DNA of 64,000 nucleotides. It comes from Puccinellia tenuiflora. Lineage: Eukaryota > Streptophyta > Magnoliopsida > Poales > Poaceae. The notes beneath the pieces were generated by a model, which worked only from the letters and a program-made list of their open reading frames with translations, searched no databases and was not told where the DNA came from. Below are positions 34,348-46,386 of this stretch, piece after piece. The position numbers and the translations under genes are program-made. Numbering within the stretch: the stretch's first letter is position 1; every line of letters starts with the position of its first letter. The stretch is from assembly GCA_012064385.1 (NCBI GenBank), contig QRDG01000416.1:834783-898782 (forward strand). Direction: 5' to 3'.

Positions 34348-37300
34348 TAATTGATGACAATCCCTTTTAAGAGGGTTTATATAATGAATTAAACAACCTT
34401 GCAAGACGAACACGCAAGGATGCATGAGCATGAGAGGCAAATGCTTAAGAACCAAACTAAAGCATAAAGCCAAATTCCCTTAAACCCTCTAAACTTCTCC
34501 CCCATTGGCATCGATTGCCGAAATGGGAAGAAAAATTAAGAGAGCCAATATAATATGAGTTCCTCCATAAAGTGTGCATTTCTCAAGATATGAGTGAAAT
34601 CAAATGCACATATTCATTGACGAATAATTAGAGGGAATCAAACTATATTGAGGATCCAAAGATTGCAAAAGGATGAAATCATTCTAAACATCTCCACAGA
34701 GAAAAAAAACAATCGAAAAGATCCAAAGCGAGAGTTCTAAATAAAAATGGAGAAGCTCCCCAATGTTCATGCACTGTTGAGGAGTGCACAAATATGGTAT
34801 CCTCGCTCCCCCAAAATCATCTAGAACACTCACCAAGTGCAAGGATGTAAAAATTAAAGCAAAACAAAGCACTTGCACTAAAGATGTGGTTGAGCCATAA
34901 GGAGATACCAATTAAAAGAAACTATCAAGAAGGGTCCAACCAAGAGTATGTGTGTGTGCAAGACAATTAATTTGGTAAGACACATAGTCTTAACCAAATG
35001 GAGATAAGTTATATATCAAGTATTGACACACACAACTTACAAAGAAGATTTTTCAAAAAAGAATATGTTTACAAACTCAAGGATACCAATTTTTAAAGAT
35101 TCAACATAGGATAGGCCCAACCGAGATAAAAGGAAGATCTTTAAATGAGTATGTTCACAAGCTTAGGGATACCAATTGGAAACTAAAACCAATTGAAAAT
35201 GCCAAAAGCTAGTGAGAGCATTTAGCCAATAAAAATCAACATGCTCACCATGATAAGCATGAAGTCAAAGATCTTTAATAGAACTTGAGTGCGCAAAGAT
35301 ACCAATAAAAATGAGACAAGCACTCATGAGACAATTTTGGAGCCACCAAATAATTATAGATAAAAGCAAGGTAGCTCAAAAGAATTAGGATACCAACTAA
35401 AAGGTGACCTCTCTCATATGTATAGGTTTCTAAGTAGACAAATCATTGATGATATACATCCACAAAGAAACTTGCACATATGAGATGGTTGATAAAGTGG
35501 AAACCATGGTATCCAAAAGGGAAGTCATGAATATACAAAAGAGATTATTGCTTAAAAGCATAGCACATAGCTCAAATTTATCTCATTGTATATAAATGAA
35601 CTTAAAAAATATCAAAGACATCACACATATCACTAAGGGAACAAGAGATAGTGAAGATGCTTTGAGATAGGCAACAAGTATCATAAACAAATAATACCAA
35701 TTGAAGAAAAAGGTTTTTGCAATTTCATCACAAATATCACAAAGATATATCAAGTGAAGGAAACAAGCCAAAACCACAACAATTGCAAAATAGGAGCTTT
35801 CATGCTAAGAAACAACCTACACAAGGTTGAAACTAGAAAAGTATGCATGAGGTAGATACTTGTTACCGAGATACATTGACGATGAAGAAGATGAGGGTTT
35901 GTTTATCATCAAAGCTTGACTCCAATAATCACACGGTGAGAACACCTTCCTTATGAATGAGGCAAGCATCCAATGTATCTCCATTGTACCTAAAACACAA
36001 TTTAAGCACAAAATGGTTCCCAAACTCATTGGGTCCCATAGTAGTTAGATAAACTACAATATATAGGAAACACTCCGCATAAATATGTGCATATAGATAT
36101 GAAATTGAATTTCATGCACATCTTAGCCGGTTTAGGATTTGGTGGAGTATCCCCTATATATTGGAACTAAAAGACTAGCATGCCATAAAATATACATACT
36201 AGTACATATGCATGCATAGACTCATGAGAACCAAGAGAGATACAATTTGGACAAAAACACCAAGTAAACCAAGAAGAGAGCACACCAAGGTGTGACACAA
36301 AAAGGTTGTCCAAATTATATCAAAGTCCAAATCAACACATGATTGAAAAAAAATCAAATCAACAAATGATTGATGAAAAATCAAATCAAACAAATGATTG
36401 ATTCCAAAACACATCAACACATGAAGTGAGATATCAATAGGAATCAAATCAAACAACACATGAGAGATAAGACACCAATTGAAAATAAGATACCACTAGG
36501 AGAAAAGATACCAAGAAGAGGATAATACTTGACCGGAATCAAGTAAAATAAAATAAAGCAATAAGGTATCAAAACTCCCACAATAAATATCAATTGGAAC
36601 AAATATCTATGGAGGAGATATTAAATCCCAATTAATACCAATTGAAGGTACCAAAGCAATGCCGATGAGCATAACAGACAAAAGGAGAGATGCTCAAATG
36701 GCTTTCCTCATTCAAGGAGATAAAACATAAAACGGGGAATGAGAAAGCAAGACTCCCAAGAGAGAGAAAGGTTACACCAAATAAACCAAACACCCTCTAC
36801 ACTTTTAATGATGGCACACAACATCAAGAGAAAAAGATTTGTCTTCCATAAACACGTACGATAGAAATCAATTGTCAATTGAAAGGATCAAATATTGATA
36901 GATAGGATAGTGTTCTAAATAAAAGGAATGCTCCCCCAAGATTCATGCATTATTTTTGATATTTGCATTTGAATACAAAATGCACGCACAAGGGATCATT
37001 ACTCTTCATATTTTATTTACAACACTAAACACTACCAATTGAAAATTAGGATCCATGCAAGTGGCAAGGAAGGCAATGTGAGTCAAAATAAATATTTTGG
37101 CAAGAGATGGGCAAATAAAAGCCAATGCCAATGTAAGGATAATCAAAAATATTCTATCACAAACATAAATATGGATTGTCCAAGGACAATGACTATTTGG
37201 AATTATTTTCCCGGTGATAGAGGTATCCACGAATATCCTCACAAGATAAAACATATGGCAAGAGATAAAAATAAAACACCATATTTTAATAAAGTTTGTT

Positions 37301-38316
37301 GGTAGTTCCAATTATTCAAACCAACCGGCAAGGCCATGGTTAGAATAATATGGAACAAATGGTTTCTCAAATAATATATGAGAATGCATATTAGAGAGAA
37401 ACCATACCAAGCAAACTCACACAAACAAGAGCCAAAGGGTAACCACAAAAGGAAAATTGGAACTTGTTTGAGCAAAGATGCCACATAGGAATAAGATAAT
37501 TTACAATATCAAATCCAAGTGGCAAACCTCGAATGTTCACATTTTGTGGGATTGTAATATGCACATAGCTTATTACTCCCCATAATGTGATAATTCATTT
37601 TATCTAAGCAAGAGGCAAACAAAACCAACTAGAGAAATTAATGGACATTGTAGAATTTGAATTTCTCATGAACATGACATACCACATAGTAACTAGATAA
37701 TATTGAAATATCAATACTAGGTGGTGTGCCTCATGTACACACATTTTTAGGTTAGTGAAGTGCACAAAGCATATCACTCCCCCAAAATGGGATAGTCCAT
37801 TAATCTCTCAAAAGAGCCAATTGAAATCAACACAAGATCCAATAAAGACTCAACACAAAGTTTACACATATATGGAGCGCACATTTAACATACACAAACT
37901 TGATTGCTCAAGGTAAGTAATAAGCACAACATATACAAGCATATGCTAGGAACAAAACTAACACATGCAAGGGAGCAAGCAACTTTCAATGTATATATAA
38001 TTTAAACACAAGTTACCGCAAGAAGGAGCATTGGATATGAGATAGATATATGATAATTTAATTGGCTTGGCTTGATGAATTATAAACATGAAGATCCCTT
38101 AATTCTTCAATTGATAGCCAAGTCGCCAATGCCCTCCAACAACAACCTATTGATCAAGTTTGAGCTTGTTGGTCCCCAACCAAGTTGGGTCCTAAGAAGT
38201 TAGTCACAATAGGCTTGGCAACCCAAATGGTTCTTTTCTTGACACCACTTTGAGTTCCCACATATTTGGCAAACACATTGCCAACCCTATCCTTCCAAGA
38301 GAATAAACATCATCAA
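34348..38316 (-). other. 4-kb non-coding internal domain of gag-only retrotransposon
   Basis: The plus strand is A-rich, and no frame exceeds about 100 codons. Short motif ATACCAAT(T) recurs at least ten times (near 34907, 35082, 35167, 35301, 35387, 35692, 36467, 36640, 37032 and others). This is where pol would lie in an autonomous Copia element, and no trace of it could be found. Confidence 0.7.
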
Positions 38317-40500
38317 TTATATGGGGTTGGATAGGGTACCATTAGTGCATGAAGAAGCCAAGTGATCCTTCTCACGGCATAAGTAGCAACATCGACTCTT
38401 CTCTTTCTTCTTAATAGGCTCCCCAACTTGAGGAGCAATAACTTGAGTCTTCTTAGGAGGTGGCCCTTGTTCAACTCGAGATTGAGCATGAGATTGAATA
38501 ATAGGCCGCTTCCCTAGTTGCTTCTCGCTAAGAGGCTTCTTCTTCATTGGGCAATCCCTAACATGGTGCCCTTCAACTTTGCACTTGAAGCAAACAATCT
38601 TGGCCGAATGATTGACTTGTTCTTGGCCCTTCTTATTGCTACTCTTGGACTTGTTCTTGATATTGGAGTTGAATCCAAGTCCACTCTTGTCATTGGGGGA
38701 TTTTTGCACACTCAACATGTTGTCAAGTGTGGCCTTCCCTTTATGACGCTTCTCCACATCTTTCTTCAAAGAGGTGGCTTGTACCTTGTGCTCTTTAGAC
38801 TTCCCTACAAGGTTAGTAGCTACACAAGCACTAGTGGAAGTTGAGGCTTCATTGTTAGAGCAACTAGGCATGAAATGTAATTCAACATATGATTTACCAC
38901 TAGGTTGAGATGAAGAATTACAAGGACTAGCACATGGCATTATAGCATTTTTAGTAGAAGTTGTGCCATTGTCCACATGAGGCTCACTAGATATTACCTT
39001 GGTAGCGATAGCCTCATGAGCTAACTTTAGCTTATCATGAGATACTAGAAGATCCTCATGAGAGCTCGAGAGCTTCTCATGGCTTTCTTCCAATATCTCA
39101 TAATTGCTAGTTAGCAATTTAAGTTGAGCCCTTAGCTCAACATTCTCCTTTAAAATGGATGCTTCACAAGAAATAGAGTTAGTAGCACAAGCATCAACAT
39201 TAATAGCAATGGGAGAACAAGTAGGAAGCTCTTTTAGCAATTGAGCTTGGAGTTGATCATGGGACTTAGTGAGATGTGCAAGAGAATCTTCCAAGGACTT
39301 GACATCCTTTTCAAATTTCTTATTAGCCTCAAGGAGTCTAACAATTTCAACAACAAGCTCATCATTTTTTATTTTAAAATCATTAGCCACCTTGAGAGCT
39401 CTATCATGGGTTTTATTTACTTTAGATAACTCTAGAGTAAATGTCTCCTCAAGAGATTTCTTGGTGGTTTGTTCTTCTTCAAGAGCTTCCTCAAGATCCG
39501 CAATCGTGTTCGCATAATCACGTTCGCGGCTAAGACTTTCATTTTCACGAGCTTCCAAATTTTCAATAGTAATCCCTCGCTCAACAAGGGTGCTCATGAT
39601 TTCATGGAGGTTCTCACAAGCATTTTTATTATTTGAAAGAGCATTAAGAACCATTAGACCTTTCTTACTAAAGTAGGCATCATCATCATTTTCTTCATCA
39701 TCATTATTATTGTCATGATCATCACTACTTGACGATTTAGCCATGAGGCAAAAGATGGTTGATGAAGTTGAACAATTAATTAATGAACTACTCAAGTTCT
39801 CATCTTGTTCCATAGATAATTGGGTTTCCTCTACATTATTAATAATACAAGAATTAGAGGGAACACAAGCATTTTTATTATGGCAACAAGATAAAGCAAG
39901 CATACCGTCATGAGATTTATATAGGTGATTTTTAGAAGATATGCAAGGACTATCAACACAAGCATTTGAAACATTTATAGTGCTAGATGTGTTTAAGTCC
40001 AAAGATAAATCATTGCAATAAGATAGAGATGAAATATCATCTATAAGAAGCTCACTATCATCATTGCAAAATTTATCACTACTCACCATTGCATTTCTTT
40101 GTGGTTTACCACGTGTAGGTGAAGTAGACGAAGTTGAGAATTTGTCACGACCGGAGGTGGAGGGAGAACAATCATCTCCACTAGACTTGGACGCATCATA
40201 TTTATCTTGAAGCTTTGTCCATAGCTCATGAGCATTCCGAAAAGGAAGGATGGAGATAATAACTACATTGCTCAAAGCATTGAAAATCACATTAGAAGCT
40301 TGAGCATCTAGATATGAATTATTCTCATCCTTTAAAGACATTCTTTTGGGATTCTTTGGAGGAGAATAACCCATATCTAAAATTTGCTCTATATTTGGGT
40401 CCATGACCCGGAGGATATCAAGCATGTGAATTTTCCAAATACCATAATTTGTGCCATCGAATATAAAAGAAGCATTGTGCACTAAACCACTAGACGACAT
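38317..40500 (-). CDS. gag: Intact retrotransposon Gag polyprotein with two CCHC zinc knuckles
   Basis: The 727-codon frame starts at an ATG 42 bp inside the primer-binding site. Residues 1-110 resemble the Copia gag N-terminal module (FDGTNYGIWKIHMLDIL, then NAHELWTKLQDKYD). Residues 250-275 form an acidic SSSDDHDNNNDDEENDDD tract; residues 300-510 are rich in Glu, Lys and Leu heptad-like repeats, predicting coiled coil. Two nucleic-acid-binding knuckles of C-x2-C-x4-H-x4-C form lie at 637-650 and 705-718. Gag forms the virus-like particle and packages element RNA. There is no protease domain. The uninterrupted frame in an element with no pol suggests the protein is or was recently made. It belongs to the element, not to the host. 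Confidence 0.9.
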   Translation of the reverse strand: MSSSGLVHNASFIFDGTNYGIWKIHMLDILRVMDPNIEQILDMGYSPPKNPKRMSLKDENNSYLDAQASNVIFNALSNVVIISILPFRNAHELWTKLQDKYDASKSSGDDCSPSTSGRDKFSTSSTSPTRGKPQRNAMVSSDKFCNDDSELLIDDISSLSYCNDLSLDLNTSSTINVSNACVDSPCISSKNHLYKSHDGMLALSCCHNKNACVPSNSCIINNVEETQLSMEQDENLSSSLINCSTSSTIFCLMAKSSSSDDHDNNNDDEENDDDAYFSKKGLMVLNALSNNKNACENLHEIMSTLVERGITIENLEARENESLSRERDYANTIADLEEALEEEQTTKKSLEETFTLELSKVNKTHDRALKVANDFKIKNDELVVEIVRLLEANKKFEKDVKSLEDSLAHLTKSHDQLQAQLLKELPTCSPIAINVDACATNSISCEASILKENVELRAQLKLLTSNYEILEESHEKLSSSHEDLLVSHDKLKLAHEAIATKVISSEPHVDNGTTSTKNAIMPCASPCNSSSQPSGKSYVELHFMPSCSNNEASTSTSACVATNLVGKSKEHKVQATSLKKDVEKRHKGKATLDNMLSVQKSPNDKSGLGFNSNIKNKSKSSNKKGQEQVNHSAKIVCFKCKVEGHHVRDCPMKKKPLSEKQLGKRPIIQSHAQSRVEQGPPPKKTQVIAPQVGEPIKKKEKSRCCYLCREKDHLASSCTNGTLSNPI

Positions 40501-40541
40501 CTTTACTCTCTAGGCCATGAAGCCCTATAAAGAGACAACCC

Positions 40542-40553
40542 GCTCTGATACCA
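40542..40553 (-). promoter_or_regulatory. Primer-binding site (initiator Met tRNA type)
   Basis: Minus strand TGGTATCAGAGC, two bases inside the 5' LTR end ...TCCTTTCA. Confidence 0.9.
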
Positions 40554-40555
40554 AT

Positions 40556-42820
40556 TGAAAGGACACGGATGTTGCCTAGAAGGGGGGGTGAATAGGCAAT
40601 TTAAAATTATTACGGTTAAGGCTTGAAAAAATGCGGAATAAAACTAACGTTTAATTTATCAAGCCAAAACCTAAACTAGCTAGGTTCACCTATGTGCACC
40701 AACAACTTATGCTAAGCAATATAATCGACTAGGTGATAGCAAGATATATAACTTCAAGCTCGATGTCTATCACAAAGTAAATAGCATAAGTAAGAAGCTC
40801 GGGTATAGAAATACCGAGGCACTTGGAGACGATGATTTATCCCGAAGTTCACTTCCCAATGGAAGCTAGTCTCCGTTGGAGCGGCGCGCTGTTCACCAAT
40901 GTGAAACACCGAGTAGCCTTGATATGGCACACCGTATCTCCGTTGTGTCTTACCACCAATGTGGCGAGGCACTTGTCACTATGTTGCCGTTGAGGTTGAC
41001 AACTAGAACCTTTACAAGGGTAAAGCTCACTCCACAAGTTGGAGGGTCCTCACCAAATGCACCGAGCCACCAAGACTCGATGCTCAAGGCCGAGGCACAC
41101 ACCACAATTCAATTGGTAGCTCCCGGCAATGTCTTCATAGCTACCAAAGCTCCGAAGCGAACAAGGTTGGGCCTCCCTCCACAACCTAATTGGAGGCTCC
41201 CAACAAATCCCGTGAGCCACCAAGACTCTGAGAAATCAACAACCTTCTAGGGTACCAACGTGCCCTAGAGGAACAAGCTCTAGGGCACCAAAGCACCCAA
41301 GAGGAACAAGCTTCTCAACTTCACTTCCACGTATCACCAGTGGAGAACTCAAACCGATGCAACTAATGCAATGGCAAGAACACACTAAGTGCTCAAGTCC
41401 TTCTCTCCGAAATCCAACCAAAGCAACTAATGCTATGGAGGGATTTAAGAGGAAGAACAAGGAGAAAACACAAAGCAACTCCAAGACCTAAATCAAAGAT
41501 GTTCCCCTCACTTAGAGGAGATATGGTTTGGTGGAATAATAGATCTAGGCCTTCTCCTTCAATCCTCCAAAGATCAACGAGTTTGAGTGGAGGGATTGGG
41601 AGATCTATAGGATTTGAGCTCTTGCAACAATGGAGAGAGAGAGGGGAAAATGTGCTCAAGAGGTCAACAAAAGTTGGGGTTCACTTGGGGAAGAAAACCC
41701 CTTAAAAGGGAGCCAAAAATATGGCCGTTAGGCCAATTTTCGGGCAGCCGGAGGAGGGAGGCCGGCCTGGCCGGCCATAGCCCGGCCATGCAATCAGAGA
41801 GGCCCCGGCCATGGGGCCGGCCATTGGCCGGCCATGCTGGCCTAGCCAAACCAGTGAAACTAAAATTGCAATATCTTTTGCATCCGGACTCCGTTTTCGA
41901 CGATCTTGGGCTCGTTGGAATCACCATAACGAGCACTACAAGATTATGCATATAAACATCATAGTCCAACAAGATATTATAATAACATATGAGGAAAGGT
42001 TAAACCTCTCTTTTGCAAACTGGAACCGTCATATCTTTTGCAAATGAAGTCCGAAAGAGGTGAAACCAATTTTGTTGGAAAGAGGATGATAGTAGCTATC
42101 CTTGGAAATATTTGAAAACAATTAAGAGATAAATTCTCAACACATATATGTGTGGATAATTTCTCAAGGACAAACCGACAATATTTCTAATATCGAAAAC
42201 GTAATGGAAGACGCATATGAAAACCGTTTTCGATGAGCTTGGCCTTGTCATGACAAGCACGACAAGCACCAAGACCACACCATGATAAGAGACAAATAAG
42301 AACCAATAAAGATTATGCCAATGATGCAAAGGTTTGAGCTCTCTACGACCGATACGCTAAAGCTCACTTGAGAGCCCCTCTTGATAGTACGGTTACCTAT
42401 CCTAAAACCCGGTCTCCCAACTACACCGCGAGACCGGTAAAATAGAAACCCTATCAAGATAATACCTTTGCCTTGCGCATTCCACTTGAGCTAGATGATG
42501 ACGATCTTGATCTCCTCTCAAGTGGATCACCTTTCTTGATTACGCTCCGCTCGGTGAAGCCTCGCATATTGCTCCCCCATACACCAATATGGGAGAGACA
42601 CTCTTTCGCATATCTTCACTTTCCCTTATCTTGTATGTTGATCAACTTGCACTTAGCCTTGATCAACATATAATCTTCTTCTTTTAGCTTCGACTCCAAC
42701 ATATGGAGTTCAAGCATTCCATACGGACCAACACTACAAATATAACTCAAAGCACACATTAGTCCATAGAGATTGTCATTAATTACCAAAACAACAAATG
42801 GGGGCAACCATGCTCTTTCA
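40556..42820 (-). repeat. 5' LTR of gag-only retrotransposon
   Basis: The 2265-bp LTR is paired with 32064-34331. As the 5' LTR on the minus strand it should carry the promoter. A TATA-like box could not be assigned confidently. Confidence 0.9.
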
Positions 42821-42825
42821 AGAGG
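42821..42825. repeat. Target-site duplication (right) of gag-only retrotransposon
   Basis: AGAGG, identical to 32059-32063. Confidence 0.9.
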
Positions 42826-43504
42826 CATATCCTGAATGTGAGTGATAGAATTTGTTAATATAGATATTCGATTTGGCAAGGCTTAAGACTTTTGTTATAT
42901 TTTATGTGAAAGAAAGTGAATTCTTAGACCATCTGATATAAGAGAACATAAGATACCATTATTATCTTTACTAAATTAATATTAATAAACTTTTATCTCA
43001 AACCCCGTTGCATTACCACTTGGCCACACCCCATTTCGTTTTATGTGACACTAGTAAACACTAGTATGTTTATTTGTTATTCATCAATCCTATTTCAGTT
43101 ACATAAGAAATGAGGAATATTCTCTTGCTAGTATTCAATACATGGATATAACCGAGAATGGAAAAATACATTGACTATTACATGGAATTCTATTAAGGTA
43201 TTATTTGAGTAGAATTTATTCCACTCTCTTTGAGAGTGCGAATAAAAGAAGGTGTTTTGTATTTGGTAGGGTCCGAAGAAAAATTATTGTGAGGCCGTCG
43301 AACACACTATAAAAGCATTTCCAACTAGACTGGGCCAATTTGGCCCCCTATATGTCCACAAACACGTCGAATGACCCCTCCTATCCCCTACTTTTGAGAC
43401 CTCAAATCTATGCAAGCAATGCAGATATATCATACAAAAATTATTCAAAGTCACATCAACATACAATTATTCATAGTACATAAATACTTCAAACTATTTG
43501 TAGT
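42826..43504. other. AT-rich DNA between retrotransposon and Harbinger pseudogene
   Basis: No gene is supported. The right part may belong to the 3' end of the Harbinger-type element. Confidence 0.45.
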
Positions 43505-44952
43505 GCATAATTCAAATTATATTCACTGATTTTCAGTGTGATCTGCATATGCTCCGCAAGATCATTGGGTAGTTGCATGTGCACTTCTTGATCTCAAAGT
43601 TGTTCATGCATCTCAAGAAAGTTGAGAACATGCTCTATATCTTGTTCTGGGAGGAAGACATGTTTTCCGGACTTCTCAAAATCATTCGTGCTAGATGCCC
43701 CTTCCCCCTCGTCCCAATAATCATGTTGTGAAAAATTACACAACATGTCATCATGTGCCACCCTGTCTCCGGACCCCCCATACTTGCAGCTCCACGAGCA
43801 ATACCCCAACGAGCTTATGGTCTTCACAATTTATGTCCACTGAGGATAGATACGATCGATAAGATAGTATTCGTGGAGTAGTCATGCCCCTTGAAGGTGT
43901 AGTTTCATGTCGGAGATCGCAAACTCACGTGAAGAACGGAAAGTGCTGAAGCACATTGATGTCGTTGTGGGAACAAGACATGCCAAATTCACAAGTCTTT
44001 TTATGCCACCGCTTCAAGTATAATTGTGGCCTATTTGGTGTGAGATGGTACTTCCCACACAAACATTTTAGGCAGTTTTAACATTGTCGATGCATGCATT
44101 TGATTGAGCCAAGCATACCTAGAAACCTTCTTGCAGCTCCGATGGCCATTGAATTTTTTGTGTCCTCGGCCTTAGGTTCTCTCAGATATTCACGTCAAAA
44201 CATCTTCACAACAAATCATGCAAATTTGACCATAACTTCAATGCATGTGCTCTGTCCCATCCATACATACTCATCAACGACATCTACAACTTTACCATCG
44301 ACAAGCATACTCAAAATTGGCGTGTATTTTTACATAAGAAAGAAGAAAAAAGTAGTCTACGGCAATCTTTCCTCAACATGAAGTAGGTATCAAACTTCAT
44401 CACTTCTTCCTCTATGCGTCGGAACAACCTTAGCTCATCTGGAAGCAACCCGAAAAACACCCTTGTGGAAGACCGGATCTGGCTTGAAGTAGCCGTTGTA
44501 GAGATCATGTGTGCCCTTGATCCTAACATGGGCCAACTATCCCGCCCTTTGTCGAACCCTTGGAGTTGAGAACATGCTCCTCCTTCTCCATTTCTTTGAG
44601 GATGCTCATCATCGCCAATATGTCTGTGTCTTCATCAACGTCAATCTCACAATCATCCTCACCATCGATGAACTCTTTGTATATGAACTCATGTAGTATC
44701 CCGTAATCATACTCATTCGACGAATCCATGCCTAGAAATGAGCTATGCAATAAAAAACAGCTCCGGCAATTTCCCGAACACATGACGGGTGTGGTGTATG
44801 TTAGGCGGTGTAAATGTACTGAGACGGCGACGAAGTACGGGGAGGGTTTGGCTCGGTCGACTGTAGGTTCGTGGCGGCGGCGGAGACTACGATGAAACCT
44901 TCTCCCCTTAGTTAAACCTAGTACTATTCGCACCGTTCTTAGTATTGCCATA
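43505..44952 (-). pseudogene. Dead Harbinger-type (ALP1-like) transposase
   Basis: Stop-broken pieces occur in the order expected for a plant PIF/Harbinger nuclease. An acidic N-terminus beginning MDSSNEYDY comes first, then DLYNGYFKPDPVFHKGVFR, LFRRIEEEVMKFDTYF and ARRFLGMLGSIKCMH (first catalytic Asp region, Asp replaced by Lys in this copy). CSHNDINVLQ (second catalytic Asp region) follows, and last a C-terminal FLEMHEQLRDQEVHMQLPND. Several frameshifts and stops rule out function. It differs in sequence from the intact transposase at 60341-61433, so it represents another Harbinger lineage. Such proteins cut and paste elements flanked by 3-bp target duplications. Confidence 0.75.
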
Positions 44953-44959
44953 TCCTCCT

Positions 44960-46228
44960 CCTGGCCTATTTAATCAACTCGATGTAAAAAAAGCTTTCCT
45001 CATGGCTCACTTAACAAAACAGTCTACTGTCAGCAACCTCTTGGTTTTGTAGATTCTTCTTTTCCCAGTCATGTTTGTCTACTACAAAAATCTCTCTATG
45101 GTTTAAAAAACAGGCACTACGTGCATGGTTTCAACGTTTCTCAACTTTTATTCAAACTCTTGGTTTTACTCCTTCCCTCTCTGATTCCTCTCTCTTCGTT
45201 TACCACAAGGATTCTAATACGGCCTATTTGCTTCTTTATGTTGATGATATTGTTCTCACCGCAACTTCACAAAATTTTCTCGACCGCAACTTCACAAAAT
45301 TTTCTCGACCACGTCATCTCTTTGCTCACTTCTGAATTTTCTATGACTGATGTCGGCCTACTTCATCACTTCCTCGGTATCGCTGTCACTTGTGATTCTC
45401 GCGGTTTATTTCTTTCTCAAAGACAATACATCCTTGATCTTTTATCTCGAGCAGGTATGCTTGAATGTCAGCCCTCTCGCACACTTGTCGACACCACAAC
45501 TAAACTCTCTTCTGCAGGTGAACCATTTTCTGATTCTATTTTATATCGCAGTATCACTGGTGCTCTCCAATATTTTACCATCACTGAGCCTGAAGTCTCT
45601 TATGTTGTTCAACAAGCTTGTCTTCTTATGCATGATCCTCGCATTCCCCATTTCAACAATGTCAAACGTATTCTTCGCTATCTCAAAGGAACTCTCGACC
45701 ATGGTCTCCACATAAACACTTCTTCTCCCACCTCATTGACACCTTATTCCGATGCGGACTGGGCTGGTTGTCTGGATACTCGTCGATCCACGTCTGGATA
45801 CTATATTTTTCTTGGTAATAATTTGATTTCATGGTCTTCTAAAAGGCAGGTCACTGTCTCCCGTTCTTCTGCTGAAGATGGATATCGAGCAGTGGCTCAT
45901 GCTGTCGCTGAAAGCCTAAAATAGTTTGGCAACGCCAATTATTATCGGAGCTACATCGTCCTGTTCAGCATGCCACCATCATTTATTGTGACAATATTTC
46001 AGCGGTTTATATTTCCAGCAATCCAGTACAGCACCGTCGTACCACGCACATCGAGATTGACATCCATTTTGGTCGCGAGAAGGTTGCACTGGGGCAAGTT
46101 CAAGTTCTTCATGTGCCTACTACTGCTCAGTTTGCTGACATCTTCACCAAGGGGCTTGCTGCTACACCATTTATCGATATACGTTTCGATCTCAACGTTG
46201 TTGAACCTCACGTTGACACTGTAGGGGG
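44960..46228 (+). pseudogene. Copia pol fragment: reverse transcriptase C-terminus and RNase H
   Basis: Landmarks in order: QLDVKKAFLHG and CQQPLGFVDS (RT), KSLYGLKQALRAWFQRF, YVDDIVLTA (the YVDD catalytic motif, 45238-45265), LHHFLGIAV, LSQRQYILDLL, GALQYFTITEPEVSYVVQ, PYSDADWAGCLDTRRSTSGYYIFLG (RNase H; shown in part), and DIFTKGL near the end. A perfect 25-bp tandem duplication (45261-45285, 45286-45310) shifts the frame just after YVDD. An in-frame stop follows AESLK at 45922, where the frame also changes. Usual AEAEYRA is AEDGYRA here. The polymerase is inactive. Confidence 0.85.
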
Positions 46229-46229
46229 A

Positions 46230-46386
46230 TGTTAGATTATATTGTTGGACTCCACCTAGAATTTTAATTCTATTTAGTCTTGTAGTCCAAGTTAGGGTTT
46301 TACCCAAGTCGGTTCTAGCTTGTATTATGTAAACCCATGTGCTATGACCAAATCATCAATCAATTGTGAGTTTTATCTCAAGTTCA
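46230..46386 (+). repeat. Short 3' LTR of Copia fragment
   Basis: TGTTAG...TTCA directly after the polypurine tract. The partner LTR is absent, so the right edge rests only on the CA terminus. Confidence 0.5.

Larger units (their letters stand above)
32064..42820 (-). mobile_element. Complete gag-only (non-autonomous) Copia-like LTR retrotransposon
   Basis: Two direct repeats, 32064-34331 and 40556-42820, are about 99% identical by hand comparison, have TG...CA termini and are bounded by the same 5-bp target duplication. Between them on the minus strand lie an initiator-Met primer-binding site, an intact 727-codon gag, about 4 kb without recognisable coding sequence, and a polypurine tract. 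No protease, integrase, reverse transcriptase or RNase H frame is seen on either strand. The element must therefore rely on enzymes from a related autonomous element. Total length is 10,757 bp. Confidence 0.9.
44960..46386 (+). mobile_element. Copia retrotransposon 3' part (RT end, RNase H, short 3' LTR)
   Basis: The fragment starts within reverse transcriptase, continues through RNase H, then a polypurine tract (TAGGGGGA, 46222-46229) and a short terminal segment 46230-46386 beginning TGTTAGATTATATTG and ending AAGTTCA, taken as the 3' LTR (157 bp). The 5' part is missing. Its orientation is plus. Confidence 0.75.

Noticed and set aside
43300..43420. Possible Harbinger MITE ends near the dead transposase
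   Set aside because: Could not find a second inverted end with TTA/TAA flanks.
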